From Propionibacteriales bacterium (lineage in GTDB: Bacteria; Actinomycetota; Actinomycetes; Propionibacteriales; Propionibacteriaceae): a stretch of 24,763 nt of DNA. How positions within the stretch are numbered: the stretch's first letter is position 1; every line of letters starts with the position of its first letter. Made by a program: the position numbers and the translations under genes. Under the pieces are notes generated by a model that saw nothing but the letters and a program-made list of their open reading frames with translations, had not been told where the DNA came from and did not search any database. The DNA is taken from the NCBI GenBank assembly GCA_017882655.1, contig JADGPB010000003.1, positions 1-24,763 of the forward strand. The letters run 5' to 3'. Positions 1-8,191 of this stretch are shown in pieces.

Positions 1-43
1 TGGTTCTGGCTCATTGAAACCCGTCGCGGCATACGGGGTTGAG

Positions 44-65
44 CCGGACAAGCTCGTTTGGCCGG
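44..65 (+). other. imperfect leader hairpin upstream of the first surface-protein gene
   Basis: CCGG at 44-47 pairs with CCGG at 62-65 and CAA at 49-51 pairs with TTG at 58-60, with an a/g mismatch at 48/61 and a six-base loop. A second small stem (CCCGT 20-24 with ACGGG 33-37) lies just upstream. Both fall in the 5' leader of a gene pair that looks cobalamin-related, so they could be the end of a longer regulatory leader starting before the window. I see no B12-box or other cobalamin-riboswitch core in the visible bases, so no riboswitch is claimed. Confidence 0.25.
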
Positions 66-98
66 ATCGCCTGGGTGCCCGCACGAAAGGAACCCTGG

Positions 99-1328
99 AT
101 GACCGCCAACCTCAGGCGAGCCCTGGCCGTCGGGATTACGGCCGCACTCGCATTTCTCGGTCTGCTGACCGTCCCCGCCCATTCCGCACCCACCCCAACG
201 CCCTCGTCAAGCAGCGCGCCGGCGTCGAGCAGTGCCCCCGCCACCTCGGCGGGCACGGCGTCGAGCAGTGCCCTCGCCACCTCCGCGGGCACGACGTCGA
301 GCACTCCCTCGACGTCGAGTGGGTCGGGTGCACATGTGACCGCGGCCGCGACAACGGATCCCACGCCCGTGATGCGGGCCGCCAGTTATCTGAGCGGGAA
401 CCTGCCGACGGCCGACGACGGCACCGGCACGTTCGTCAGCGCCGCACTTGCGTTGTCCGCGGCGCGGTCCTGCAACTACTCGGCGGCCATCGCCTCGCTG
501 CTCGCCAGCATCAAGGCGCAGGCGGCCGACTACGTCGGTAACGACCCCGTACGGGCGGCGAACCTGGCAATCCTCGCGCAGGCCGTCGGTGAGGACCCGG
601 CCAGCTTCGGCGGCCTCAACCTCATGCCGCTCATCGCCGCGGGCACGCAGCCGAACGGCCAGGTCGGCGCGTACGCGTCGTCGTACGCCCAGTCGCTCGC
701 GGTCATCGCGTACGTGCGCGCCGGACAGCCCGTTCCTGCCGCTGTGTTGGCGAACCTCGTCGCAGGGCAGGACCCCAGCGGCGCGTTCGGCTACGCGTAC
801 GGCGGGACGTTCTACCCCGACTACGACACCACGGGGCTCGCGATCGAGGCGCTGTCCGCAGCGCACGGAGACAGCACGGCGATCGCGAAGGCAATCGCGT
901 GGGCGCTGACCGAGCAGACCGGCGCCGGCTACTGGCCGAACCCGTACTCGCCCGTGGACAGCACCGGCATCCTCGGTTCGGGTCTGGAGTTCGCCGTGAC
1001 CAGCTCCGGCAACGCCGCGACCTGGCTCCGGGCCCAGCAGCTGGCCGATGGCGGGTTCCCCGCCTCGCTGGACACCACCACCTCGAACGTCATGGCCACC
1101 GCAGACGCCATGTGGCTGCTCGCCGGCTCGAACCTGGTGACGGTGTCCGCGTTGCGATGCTCGGCGACGAGCGCAGACCCCACAGTGAGCATCGCCGCTG
1201 GCACGGGCGCCACGACTCTCGCGGACACCGGCAGCCCTGAGGACGCACCGCTCGGCCCGTTGGCGGTCTCGATGATCGTCATCGGCGCAGGCATGTTCGT
1301 GCTCCGTCGTAGGCAGCGGCAGGCGTGA
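99..1328 (+). CDS. secreted alpha/alpha-barrel (prenyltransferase/transcobalamin N-terminal-like) surface protein with LADTG sorting signal
   Basis: The start is the ATG at 99, with a gaaaggaa ribosome site at 85-92; an upstream in-frame TTG at 39 only adds 20 residues before a good signal peptide. The 409-residue product has a signal peptide (about 1-30), a Ser/Ala/Thr-rich stalk (about 31-88), a helical region (about 90-350) and a C-terminal LADTG motif (374-378) followed by a hydrophobic stretch and RRRQRQ tail, the layout of a class E (LAxTG) sortase substrate. Three imperfect repeats with a Q-x-x-x-G-(A/G)-(F/Y) turn followed by a helix occur near residues 224-252, 273-298 and 314-343, as in squalene-cyclase/prenyltransferase barrels and the N-terminal domain of transcobalamin and intrinsic factor. 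Two cysteines, C125 and C354, could form a disulfide. The gene overlaps the next one by one base. Role as a cobalamin-binding half is inferred from the neighbour; a terpene cyclase activity is unlikely because no DxDD-type acid motif is visible. Confidence 0.8.
   Translation: MTANLRRALAVGITAALAFLGLLTVPAHSAPTPTPSSSSAPASSSAPATSAGTASSSALATSAGTTSSTPSTSSGSGAHVTAAATTDPTPVMRAASYLSGNLPTADDGTGTFVSAALALSAARSCNYSAAIASLLASIKAQAADYVGNDPVRAANLAILAQAVGEDPASFGGLNLMPLIAAGTQPNGQVGAYASSYAQSLAVIAYVRAGQPVPAAVLANLVAGQDPSGAFGYAYGGTFYPDYDTTGLAIEALSAAHGDSTAIAKAIAWALTEQTGAGYWPNPYSPVDSTGILGSGLEFAVTSSGNAATWLRAQQLADGGFPASLDTTTSNVMATADAMWLLAGSNLVTVSALRCSATSADPTVSIAAGTGATTLADTGSPEDAPLGPLAVSMIVIGAGMFVLRRRQRQA
224..304 (+). 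repeat. 36-base tandem repeat, about 2.3 copies, coding a 12-residue Ser/Ala/Thr stalk repeat
   Basis: Copies begin with gtcgagc at 224, 260 and 296, giving an exact 36-base period with a few substitutions. The encoded unit is about SSSAPATSAGTA, repeated as SSSALATSAGTT. It lies between signal peptide and folded domain of the surface protein, where such stalk repeats commonly expand and contract by slippage. Confidence 0.8.
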
Positions 1329-2167
1329 TGACCGTGTCCACCACGAGACGACGGCTCCCGGGGCAGACCCACCTCGCCAGCCGGATGCTGCTCGGCATCG
1401 TCGTCCTGCTGACCTGCGCGTGGTCGTACGCGGCGCCCGCGCAGGCGCTGCCAGCTCCGCAGACAGCCAGCTGCGCGGGCGTCTGGGTGGTCGTCGACTA
1501 CGGCGCCGTCGGTGGCACGGCCACGGCTTGCACGGGCAGCTACAGCACCGGGACTGCCGCCCTCCGCGCCGGCTTCGCCGTCACGCTCGACGCCGGCCTG
1601 ATCGTGAGGATCAACGGGCTCCCCACGACGCCGAACATCCAGGAGAACTACTGGTCGTACTGGCACGCGACCCGCCTGCCGGACGGCAGCTACTCCGGGT
1701 GGTCCTACTCGAGCGTGGGTCCGAGCGCTTACCACCCGGTCGCAGGAGGCGCGGAGGGCTGGCGGTACCAGCCGGTCAACGCCGGATACGTCGCACCAGG
1801 AGTGTCTCCTCCCAAGCAGACCGCGACCACGCAGCCCCCGGCCGCCACAGCCGTACCGGCGACCACAGCGAAGACGACTGCGACGCGCGCCGCAACGACG
1901 ACCGGCGCGGTCGCCCAGGCGACAACCGCGGGACTCCCCACCGGATCGTCGAGCGCGGATCCTTCGTCCGCGCCGCCGAACCCCAGCGGGATCGAGACTC
2001 CCTCCGTCAGCACGGTGCCGATCGACACTGGGTCGAGTGACGTTCCGCGCGCCCCGACCAGCACGTCCACCAGCAGCCTGGTGGGTGGGGTGATCGCGAT
2101 CTGCGTGATTGCCGTCGCGGCAGCGGCGATGCTGATCTGGCGCAAGCGGGTGGCCGCCAGGGGCTGA
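1328..2167 (+). CDS. secreted DUF4430 (transcobalamin-like C-terminal domain) protein with C-terminal membrane anchor
   Basis: The ATG at 1328 overlaps the preceding TGA (1326-1328) by one base; a GTG at 1325 is the alternative. The 279-residue product has an N-terminal signal segment (about 20-41), a small folded domain (about 45-150), a long Thr/Ala/Pro linker (160-250), one transmembrane helix (251-271) and a basic tail. The domain carries features of DUF4430: a V-x-I-N-G strand (93-97), an NYWSYWHA segment (107-114) and an EGWRY strand (143-147). C49 and C68 may form a disulfide. DUF4430 is related to the C-terminal beta domain of intrinsic factor and transcobalamin, which closes over the cobalamin bound by the alpha-barrel domain. 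The neighbour upstream has the barrel-type domain, so the pair may form one two-chain binding site at the cell surface. Cobalamin as ligand is inferred. Confidence 0.8.
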   Translation: MTVSTTRRRLPGQTHLASRMLLGIVVLLTCAWSYAAPAQALPAPQTASCAGVWVVVDYGAVGGTATACTGSYSTGTAALRAGFAVTLDAGLIVRINGLPTTPNIQENYWSYWHATRLPDGSYSGWSYSSVGPSAYHPVAGGAEGWRYQPVNAGYVAPGVSPPKQTATTQPPAATAVPATTAKTTATRAATTTGAVAQATTAGLPTGSSSADPSSAPPNPSGIETPSVSTVPIDTGSSDVPRAPTSTSTSSLVGGVIAICVIAVAAAAMLIWRKRVAARG

Positions 2168-2213
2168 CAGCCGGCCGGCCTGGAATCGGGAGCTCCGCCG
2201 AGGTCGGACCACG

Positions 2214-2219
2214 TATCCT
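2214..2219 (+). promoter_or_regulatory. -10 box of a probable leaderless promoter for metH
   Basis: TATCCT at 2214-2219 is followed by seven bases and then the GTG start at 2227. No Shine-Dalgarno sequence precedes that GTG, so the transcript probably begins at the start codon. No convincing -35 box is visible. Confidence 0.5.
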
Positions 2220-2226
2220 CTCCCGC

Positions 2227-5200
2227 GTGAGCTCACTCCGTTCTGTCCTTGGTACCCGTGTCCTCGTTGCCGACGGGGCGATGGGCACGATGCTGCAGGC
2301 ACAAGACCCGACACTCGAGGACTTCGAGTCGTACGAGGGGTGCAACGAGGTCCTCAACGTCACCCGGCCGGACATCGTCCTCTCGGTACACCGGGCCTAC
2401 CTCGAGGCGGGCTCGGACCTCATCGAGACCAACACGTTCGGGGCGAACCTGGCGGCGCTGGGGGAGTACGAGATCGCCGACCGGATCTCCGAGCTGGCCG
2501 AGGCCGGTGCACGCATCGCCCGGCAGGCCGCCGACGAGTTCAGCACGCCCGACCGGCCGCGCTGGGTGCTGGGCTCCGTCGGGCCCGGCACGAAGCTCCC
2601 GACACTGGGCCACACGACGTTCGAGGCCATCCGCGACGGGTACGCGACGCAGGTCGCCGCCATGATCCGTGGCGGCATCGACGCGGTCCAGGTCGAGACC
2701 AGCCAGGACCTGCTGCAGACCAAGGCGGCTGTGCTCGGCGCGAAGCGAGCCATCACCGAGTCCGGACGCGACATCCCCGTGCTGGCCAGCGTCACCGTCG
2801 AGACGACCGGCACGATGCTGCTCGGCTCCGAGATCGGCGCGGCCCTCACGACGCTGGAGCCGCTTGGCATCGACGTCATCGGCCTGAACTGTGCGACCGG
2901 TCCCGCCGAGATGAGCGAGCACCTGCGCTACCTCTCCAAGCACGCGCGTTGCCTCATCTCGGTGATGCCCAACGCGGGGCTGCCCGAGCTCACGTCGGAC
3001 GGCGCCCGGTACCCGCTGACGCCGGACGGCCTCGCCGAAGCACTCGACCGGTACGCGGCTGACTACGGGCTCGCGCTGGTGGGTGGTTGCTGTGGCACGA
3101 CCCCCGAGCACATCCGGCGCCTCGCCGAGGCCGTGGCCGCACGTCCCGTCGCGGCACGCACCCTCGAGTACGAGCCCGCGGTCGCGAGCCTGTACCAAGA
3201 GGTCCAGCTCGACCAGGACACCTCGTACCTCGCCATCGGGGAGCGGACGAACGCCAACGGCTCGAGGGCCTTCCGTGACGCGATGCTCGCCCAGAACTGG
3301 GACGAGTGCGTCGAGATCGCCAAGGCCCAGGCACGCGAGGGCGCCCACCTTCTCGACCTCTGCATCGACTACGTCGGACGCGACGGCGTCGCTGACATGA
3401 CGGCACTCGCCTCGCGGCTCGCCACGGCCGTGACGCTTCCGATCGTGCTCGACTCGACGGAACCCGCCGTCTTGCGCGCGGGGCTGGAGCACCTGCCGGG
3501 CCGCGCGATGATCAACTCGGTGAACTTCGAGGACGGCGACGGTCCCAAATCGCGTTACCACAAGGTGATGGAGCTGGTCGCCGAGCACGGCACCGCCGTG
3601 ATCGCGCTCTGCATCGACGAAGAGGGCCAGGCACGGACCGCGGAGTGGAAGGTACGGGTCGCGTCGCGGCTCATCGAAGACCTGACCACCCGTTGGGGCC
3701 TCGGTGTCGGCGACATCGTCGTGGACTGCCTCACGTTCCCCATCACCACCGGCCAGGAGGAGACCCGCGGCGACGCGGTCGAGACGCTCAAGGCGATCAC
3801 CGAGGTCAAGGCCGCCTACCCCGGCGTACACACCACGCTCGGCGTGTCCAACGTCTCGTTCGGCCTCAACCCGGCCGCGCGGCAGGTTCTCAACTCCGTC
3901 TTCCTGCACGAGGCGGTCGAGGCCGGCCTGGACTCGGCCATCGTGAACCAGAGCAAGATCGTGCCGCTCGCGAAGATCCCGGACGAGCAGCGAGAGGTCG
4001 CGCTCGACCTGGTCTACAACCGGCGCACGGAGTCGTACGACCCGCTCCAGCGCTTCCTCGAGCTGTTCGAGGGGGTGACCACGCGCAGCTCGGCGACGAC
4101 GCGGGCCGCCGAGCTGGCTGCGCTGCCGATCGTCGAGCGGCTGGCGCGCCGGATCGTCGACGGGGAGTCCAAGGGCCTGGCGGCCGATCTCGAGGAGGCG
4201 CTCGGGATCAAGCCGGCGCTGGCCATCATCAACGAGGACCTGCTGAGCGGCATGAAGACGGTCGGCGAGCTGTTCGGCTCCGGGCAGATGCAGCTGCCGT
4301 TCGTGCTGCAGTCGGCCGAGGTAATGAAGCAGGCGGTCGCCTACCTCGAGCCGCACATGGAGAAGGCCGACGCCGCCGGCAAGGGCACGCTCGTCCTCGC
4401 CACGGTCAGGGGCGACGTGCACGACATCGGCAAGAACCTCGTCGACATCATCGTGAGCAACAACGGCTACACGGTCGTGAACATCGGGATCAAGCAGCCC
4501 GTCTCCGCGATCATCGAGGCCGCTGAGGAGCACCACGCCGACGCCATCGGGATGTCCGGACTGCTCGTGAAGTCGACGGTCATCATGAAGGAGAACCTGC
4601 TCGAGCTGAACGAGCGTGGCCTCGCCGAGAAGTACCCGGTGCTGCTCGGCGGTGCCGCCCTGACCCGCTCGTACGTCGACCACGACCTCAACCAGATCTT
4701 CCTTGGCGAGGTGCGGTACGCGAAGGACGCGTTCGAGGGCTTGCGGCTCATGGATGCCGTGATGGCCGTCAAGCGAGGCGTCCCTGGGGCGCAGCTTCCG
4801 GCGATCCGGGAGCGTCGCGTGAAGCGGCTGCCGGGCCAGGGTGAGCCCGAGGCTCCTCGGGCGATCGACACGACGCCGTCCGACGTGGCTCGTGCCGTGC
4901 CGGGTGGGGTCGACGTGCCCACGCCGCCGTTCTGGGGGTCGCGGGTCGTGAAGGGCCTCGCGCTCGCCGATGTCGCCGCCTGGTTGGACGAGCGAGCGAC
5001 GTTCCTCGGCCAGTGGGGCCTCAAGACCGGCGAGAACGCGACGTACGAGCAGCTCGTCGAGACCGACGGCCGCCCACGCCTGCGGATGTGGCTGGAGCGG
5101 ATCCGTACGGAGCAGATCGCGGAGTTCGCGGTCGTGTACGGGTACTGGCCTTGTTACTCCGACGGCAACGCGGTCGTCGTGCTAGATCCCATGACAAGGT

Positions 5201-5721
5201 CGCTGGACGACGAGATCGGTCGCATCGACTACCCGCGCCAGCGCAGGGATCGCCGGCTGTGCGTGGCCGACTTCTTCCGCAACCGTGAAGAGGCCGAGCA
5301 GTACGGACCGGACGTGATCGAGTTCCAGCTCGTCACCATGGGTGCGGCGGTGTCGCGTGCGACAGGGAAGCTGTTCGCCGACAACGCGTACCGGGAGTAC
5401 CTCGAGCTGCACGGCCTGTCCGTACAGCTGACCGAGGCACTGGCCGAGATGTGGCACGACAGGGTGCGGCACGAGCTGGGCCTCGCGGAGATCTCGGCAG
5501 ACACAGAGAAGATGATCCGCGACCAGGCGTACCGGGGTTCTCGCTACTCGTTCGGCTACCCTGCGTGCCCCAACCTCGAGGACCGGGCCACCCTGGTGCG
5601 GCTCCTCGACCCTTCGCGGATCGGCGTCGAGCTGTCGGAGGAGCTGCAGCTCCACCCGGAGCAGTCGACGGATGCGTTCGTCGTGCACCATCCGGAGGCG
5701 AAGTACTTCAACGCCAGCTAA
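2227..5721 (+). CDS. metH: cobalamin-dependent methionine synthase
   Basis: Transfers the methyl group of 5-methyltetrahydrofolate to homocysteine through enzyme-bound cobalamin, the last step of methionine synthesis, in the cytoplasm. The 1164-residue product has all four modules. The homocysteine domain (about 1-310) has zinc ligands C222 in LNCATG and C288/C289 in GGCCGT. The pterin-binding domain spans about 330-600. The cobalamin-binding cap and Rossmann domains (about 640-870) have the DVHDIG motif, with H732 as lower axial ligand. The AdoMet reactivation domain (about 900-1164) has the RGSRYSFGYPACP segment (1103-1115). Length is normal for Actinomycetota. The start is GTG without a ribosome site but with a -10 box at leaderless spacing. 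It follows the transcobalamin-like pair by 59 bases, which fits a local cobalamin theme. Confidence 0.97.
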   Translation: MSSLRSVLGTRVLVADGAMGTMLQAQDPTLEDFESYEGCNEVLNVTRPDIVLSVHRAYLEAGSDLIETNTFGANLAALGEYEIADRISELAEAGARIARQAADEFSTPDRPRWVLGSVGPGTKLPTLGHTTFEAIRDGYATQVAAMIRGGIDAVQVETSQDLLQTKAAVLGAKRAITESGRDIPVLASVTVETTGTMLLGSEIGAALTTLEPLGIDVIGLNCATGPAEMSEHLRYLSKHARCLISVMPNAGLPELTSDGARYPLTPDGLAEALDRYAADYGLALVGGCCGTTPEHIRRLAEAVAARPVAARTLEYEPAVASLYQEVQLDQDTSYLAIGERTNANGSRAFRDAMLAQNWDECVEIAKAQAREGAHLLDLCIDYVGRDGVADMTALASRLATAVTLPIVLDSTEPAVLRAGLEHLPGRAMINSVNFEDGDGPKSRYHKVMELVAEHGTAVIALCIDEEGQARTAEWKVRVASRLIEDLTTRWGLGVGDIVVDCLTFPITTGQEETRGDAVETLKAITEVKAAYPGVHTTLGVSNVSFGLNPAARQVLNSVFLHEAVEAGLDSAIVNQSKIVPLAKIPDEQREVALDLVYNRRTESYDPLQRFLELFEGVTTRSSATTRAAELAALPIVERLARRIVDGESKGLAADLEEALGIKPALAIINEDLLSGMKTVGELFGSGQMQLPFVLQSAEVMKQAVAYLEPHMEKADAAGKGTLVLATVRGDVHDIGKNLVDIIVSNNGYTVVNIGIKQPVSAIIEAAEEHHADAIGMSGLLVKSTVIMKENLLELNERGLAEKYPVLLGGAALTRSYVDHDLNQIFLGEVRYAKDAFEGLRLMDAVMAVKRGVPGAQLPAIRERRVKRLPGQGEPEAPRAIDTTPSDVARAVPGGVDVPTPPFWGSRVVKGLALADVAAWLDERATFLGQWGLKTGENATYEQLVETDGRPRLRMWLERIRTEQIAEFAVVYGYWPCYSDGNAVVVLDPMTRSLDDEIGRIDYPRQRRDRRLCVADFFRNREEAEQYGPDVIEFQLVTMGAAVSRATGKLFADNAYREYLELHGLSVQLTEALAEMWHDRVRHELGLAEISADTEKMIRDQAYRGSRYSFGYPACPNLEDRATLVRLLDPSRIGVELSEELQLHPEQSTDAFVVHHPEAKYFNAS

Positions 5722-5749
5722 GAATGTCGCGACTCATACCGGAGCCCAA

Positions 5750-5755
5750 TAGCCT
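5750..5755 (+). promoter_or_regulatory. -10 box of a probable leaderless promoter for the solute-binding lipoprotein gene
   Basis: TAGCCT at 5750-5755 lies six bases before the ATG at 5762, in the 40-base gap after metH. This spacing favours ATG 5762 as the start over the GTG at 5756, which directly abuts the -10 box. Confidence 0.45.
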
Positions 5756-5761
5756 GTGACC

Positions 5762-7264
5762 ATGACGCACCCCGCACGGAGGTGGCGACTCGTCGCGTTG
5801 ACGGTCGTCGCGGTGCTGTTCGGCGCCTCGGGCTGCGTGACGACCACCGTGGTCATCCCCACTCCCTCCACGGCCTCCGCCACGCCGCACGACTTCACCG
5901 TCGCGACGACAGAGAAGGTGAAGGCGCTGGATCCCGTCGCGGTGACCGACTCGATGTCGACCACGATGGTGAGCGCGTTGTTCCAGCGACTACTCACGCT
6001 CGACGAGGGGAAGACGGCGTTGCACCCCGACGCGGCGGCCGAATGCATCTTCGTCTCCGCCCTGCAGTACCGGTGCACCCTCAAGGCAAACCTCAAGTTC
6101 ACCAACGGCCACGCGCTGACCAGCAGCGACGTGAAGTTCAGCATCGCCAGGGCGCTGCGGCTCGGCGTCGCCGACTCGTCGGCGCATCAGCTCGGGGCGC
6201 TGGCCACGATGGACACGCCCAACGACCTGACGATCGACTTCAACCTGGCATGGCCCGACAACCAGTTCGGTTACGCGCTGGCGGAGCCGGCGGCCAGCAT
6301 CGTCGACGAGGAGGTGTACGACCCGGACGCGATCAGGTCGGTCGCTGACCTCCCCGTGGGCTCCGGGCCGTTCTGGGTGAGCGCGAGCTTCACGGACAAG
6401 CTGTACCTGCGGGCGTTGACCGGGTACTCCGGCTACACGCCCGCGGCGTCCGACTTCGTCGTGCTGAAGTTCTACGCGGACTCCGCGGCGCTCGAGGAGG
6501 CCATGAAGCAGGGGCAGGTCGACGTGGTCTGGAGGGGCCTGAACTCGGCTGCTCTGAAGCGGCTCAACGATCAGATCAGCGCGTCGAAGGACAAGCTCAC
6601 CGACTCCGGGTTCCGCCGCGACACGTCCGCAGGCCAACGAGTCCATTTCCTACGCTGGTCGGACACGTCCGCGTACCGACTCGACGCCGCGCTCCGTACG
6701 ACCATCAGCGCGGCCCTGCAGGACGATCGCACGCTCGACTCGATCATCCCTCGGGGCATCGAGGGACACATCACCGCGTTCAAGCTGGGTGGGATCACGT
6801 CGTTGCCGCCGCTCACCGGCGAAAGGCCTCGCTTGACCCTCTCGTACGACTCCAAGATCACAGGGGAGCTGGAGATGGCACGCGGCATCAGGGATCGCAT
6901 CGAGGCAGCGGCAGGGGTGAGCATGCAGGTCGTCGCTGACGCACCCACGGCTGACCTTGTGCTCTCCAACTACAAGGCCTGGAACGTGACGCCGATCGCG
7001 TGGCTGCAGCCCTACCGCACCGCGAGTCTGCCAGGAAGCGCGGACAAGATCGCGTCGCTCGAGAAGCTGTACCGGACGACGACGGACCAGGCGACGCGCG
7101 ACTCGTCGCTCTCGGAGCTCCAGTCCCAGGCGGCAGCGGACGCGATAGTCCTGCCCATCTCTCAGGAGGACGACGACATGTTCCTGGCTGCGGCCGTCAA
7201 AGTGCATGAGCCCAAGTACGGACCCGGCTACCAGCTGGCGCTGTGGTCGGTGGGTCTTCAGTGA
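5762..7264 (+). CDS. family-5 extracellular solute-binding lipoprotein (peptide/nickel ABC type), orphan
   Basis: The 500-residue product begins with a basic-hydrophobic signal and lipobox GASGC, so C25 would be lipidated and the protein tethered outside the membrane. The region from about residue 40 onward reads as an SBP_bac_5 protein: an early VATTEKVKALDP strand, the LFQRLLTLDEG segment, then CTLKANLKFTNGHALTSSDV, typical of oligopeptide/dipeptide/nickel-binding lipoproteins. No permease or ATPase gene is adjacent; the next gene overlaps by four bases (GTGA) but encodes an RNA methyltransferase. It therefore either borrows a transporter encoded elsewhere or acts as a standalone binding protein. 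The ligand cannot be told from sequence. Confidence 0.85.
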   Translation: MTHPARRWRLVALTVVAVLFGASGCVTTTVVIPTPSTASATPHDFTVATTEKVKALDPVAVTDSMSTTMVSALFQRLLTLDEGKTALHPDAAAECIFVSALQYRCTLKANLKFTNGHALTSSDVKFSIARALRLGVADSSAHQLGALATMDTPNDLTIDFNLAWPDNQFGYALAEPAASIVDEEVYDPDAIRSVADLPVGSGPFWVSASFTDKLYLRALTGYSGYTPAASDFVVLKFYADSAALEEAMKQGQVDVVWRGLNSAALKRLNDQISASKDKLTDSGFRRDTSAGQRVHFLRWSDTSAYRLDAALRTTISAALQDDRTLDSIIPRGIEGHITAFKLGGITSLPPLTGERPRLTLSYDSKITGELEMARGIRDRIEAAAGVSMQVVADAPTADLVLSNYKAWNVTPIAWLQPYRTASLPGSADKIASLEKLYRTTTDQATRDSSLSELQSQAAADAIVLPISQEDDDMFLAAAVKVHEPKYGPGYQLALWSVGLQ

Positions 7265-8187
7265 GCGAGAACGGTGTAGTACCGGGGATGGACGCGGACT
7301 TGTCCGGGATCCGGAGTGGGCCGCTCGTGGCGGGGGAGCGGGTGTCGCTGTTCGACCAGAAGGGCCGGCGCCACTCGATCAAGCTGACGCCGGGGTCGAC
7401 GTTCCACACGACCAAGGGCGGCATCAACCATGACGAGCTCATCGGGGGGCCAGATGGCGTGGTCGTGACGTCCGCCAAGGGCATCACGTACCTCGCGCTT
7501 CGGCCTCTGCTCGAGGAGTACACGGTCTCGATGCCGCGTGGCGCGGCCGTGATCTACCCGAAGGACGCCGCGCAGATCCTCATGTATACCGACGTCTTCC
7601 CCGGCGCGCGGGTGCTCGAGGCTGGGGTCGGGTCGGGGGCGTTGTCGCTGTCGATCCTGCGGGCGATCGGGGCCGCCGGAAAGCTCTACTCGTACGAACG
7701 CCGCCCCGACTTCGCGAAGATCGCGGTCACCAACGTCGAGTCGTTCTTGGGCCGACCGCACCCGGCATGGGACGTACGGGTCGGTGACCTGGTCGAGAGC
7801 ATCGGGCCGGAGCCGATCGATCGCGCGATCCTCGACATGCTCGCGCCGTGGGAGTGCATCGACGCGGTGGGAGAGGTGCTTCAGCCCGGCGGCGTGCTCT
7901 GCTGCTACGTCGCCACGGCCACGCAGCTCGGGCGCACGATGGACACCTTGCGTGTACACGGCGGCTGGCTCGAGCCGCGCGGCGTGGAGGTCATGGTGCG
8001 CGAATGGCACGCCGAGGGGTTGGCGATCAGGCCGGGCCACGGCGGCACCGGCCACACGGGGTTCCTCGTCCACACGCGGAGGCTCGCTCCGGGAGTGACC
8101 GCTCCGCTGAAGAAGCGGCGTCCGTCACCCGGCGCGTACGGACCGGACTATGAAGGGCCTCGCCCTGCGGGCGTCTCCATAGACTGA
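7261..8187 (+). CDS. trmI: tRNA (adenine(58)-N1)-methyltransferase
   Basis: Methylates N1 of adenosine 58 in the T-loop of tRNA using AdoMet; the family (Rv2118c, Thermus TrmI) is a homotetramer. The 308-residue product has a small N-terminal beta domain (about 20-95) and a Rossmann methyltransferase fold whose motif I is VLEAGVGSGALS (about 118-129). The acidic residue following strand 2 is in YSYERR, and the LDMLAPWE segment is motif IV. The chosen start is the GTG at 7261, overlapping the previous stop as GTGA; a GTG at 7243 in frame adds six residues, and the ATG at 7288 would shorten the product by nine. Translational coupling with the lipoprotein gene is likely. No proteasome genes, frequent neighbours of trmI in this phylum, are present. 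Confidence 0.93.
   Translation: MSENGVVPGMDADLSGIRSGPLVAGERVSLFDQKGRRHSIKLTPGSTFHTTKGGINHDELIGGPDGVVVTSAKGITYLALRPLLEEYTVSMPRGAAVIYPKDAAQILMYTDVFPGARVLEAGVGSGALSLSILRAIGAAGKLYSYERRPDFAKIAVTNVESFLGRPHPAWDVRVGDLVESIGPEPIDRAILDMLAPWECIDAVGEVLQPGGVLCCYVATATQLGRTMDTLRVHGGWLEPRGVEVMVREWHAEGLAIRPGHGGTGHTGFLVHTRRLAPGVTAPLKKRRPSPGAYGPDYEGPRPAGVSID
8180..8185 (+). promoter_or_regulatory. -10 box of a probable leaderless promoter for the permease gene
   Basis: TAGACT at 8180-8185 is six bases before the GTG at 8192, and it overlaps the end of trmI. No ribosome site precedes this GTG. Confidence 0.45.
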
Positions 8188-8191
8188 CGGC

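Noticed and set aside
1..98. Cobalamin riboswitch in front of the transcobalamin-like pair
   Set aside because: Expected from context, but no B12 box or riboswitch core is visible in the available bases; it could lie before the window.
224..304. CRISPR-like regularly spaced repeats
   Set aside because: The 36-base units are contiguous, without spacers, and in frame within a coding region.
929..2314. A 461-codon minus-strand frame across the two surface-protein genes
   Set aside because: Arg/Gly-rich translation without domains, opposite two proteins with clear signal peptides and anchors.
2233..4683. An 816-codon open frame on the minus strand opposite metH
   Set aside because: It is antisense to an unmistakable MetH; long antisense frames arise from high third-position GC, and the translation has no recognisable domain.
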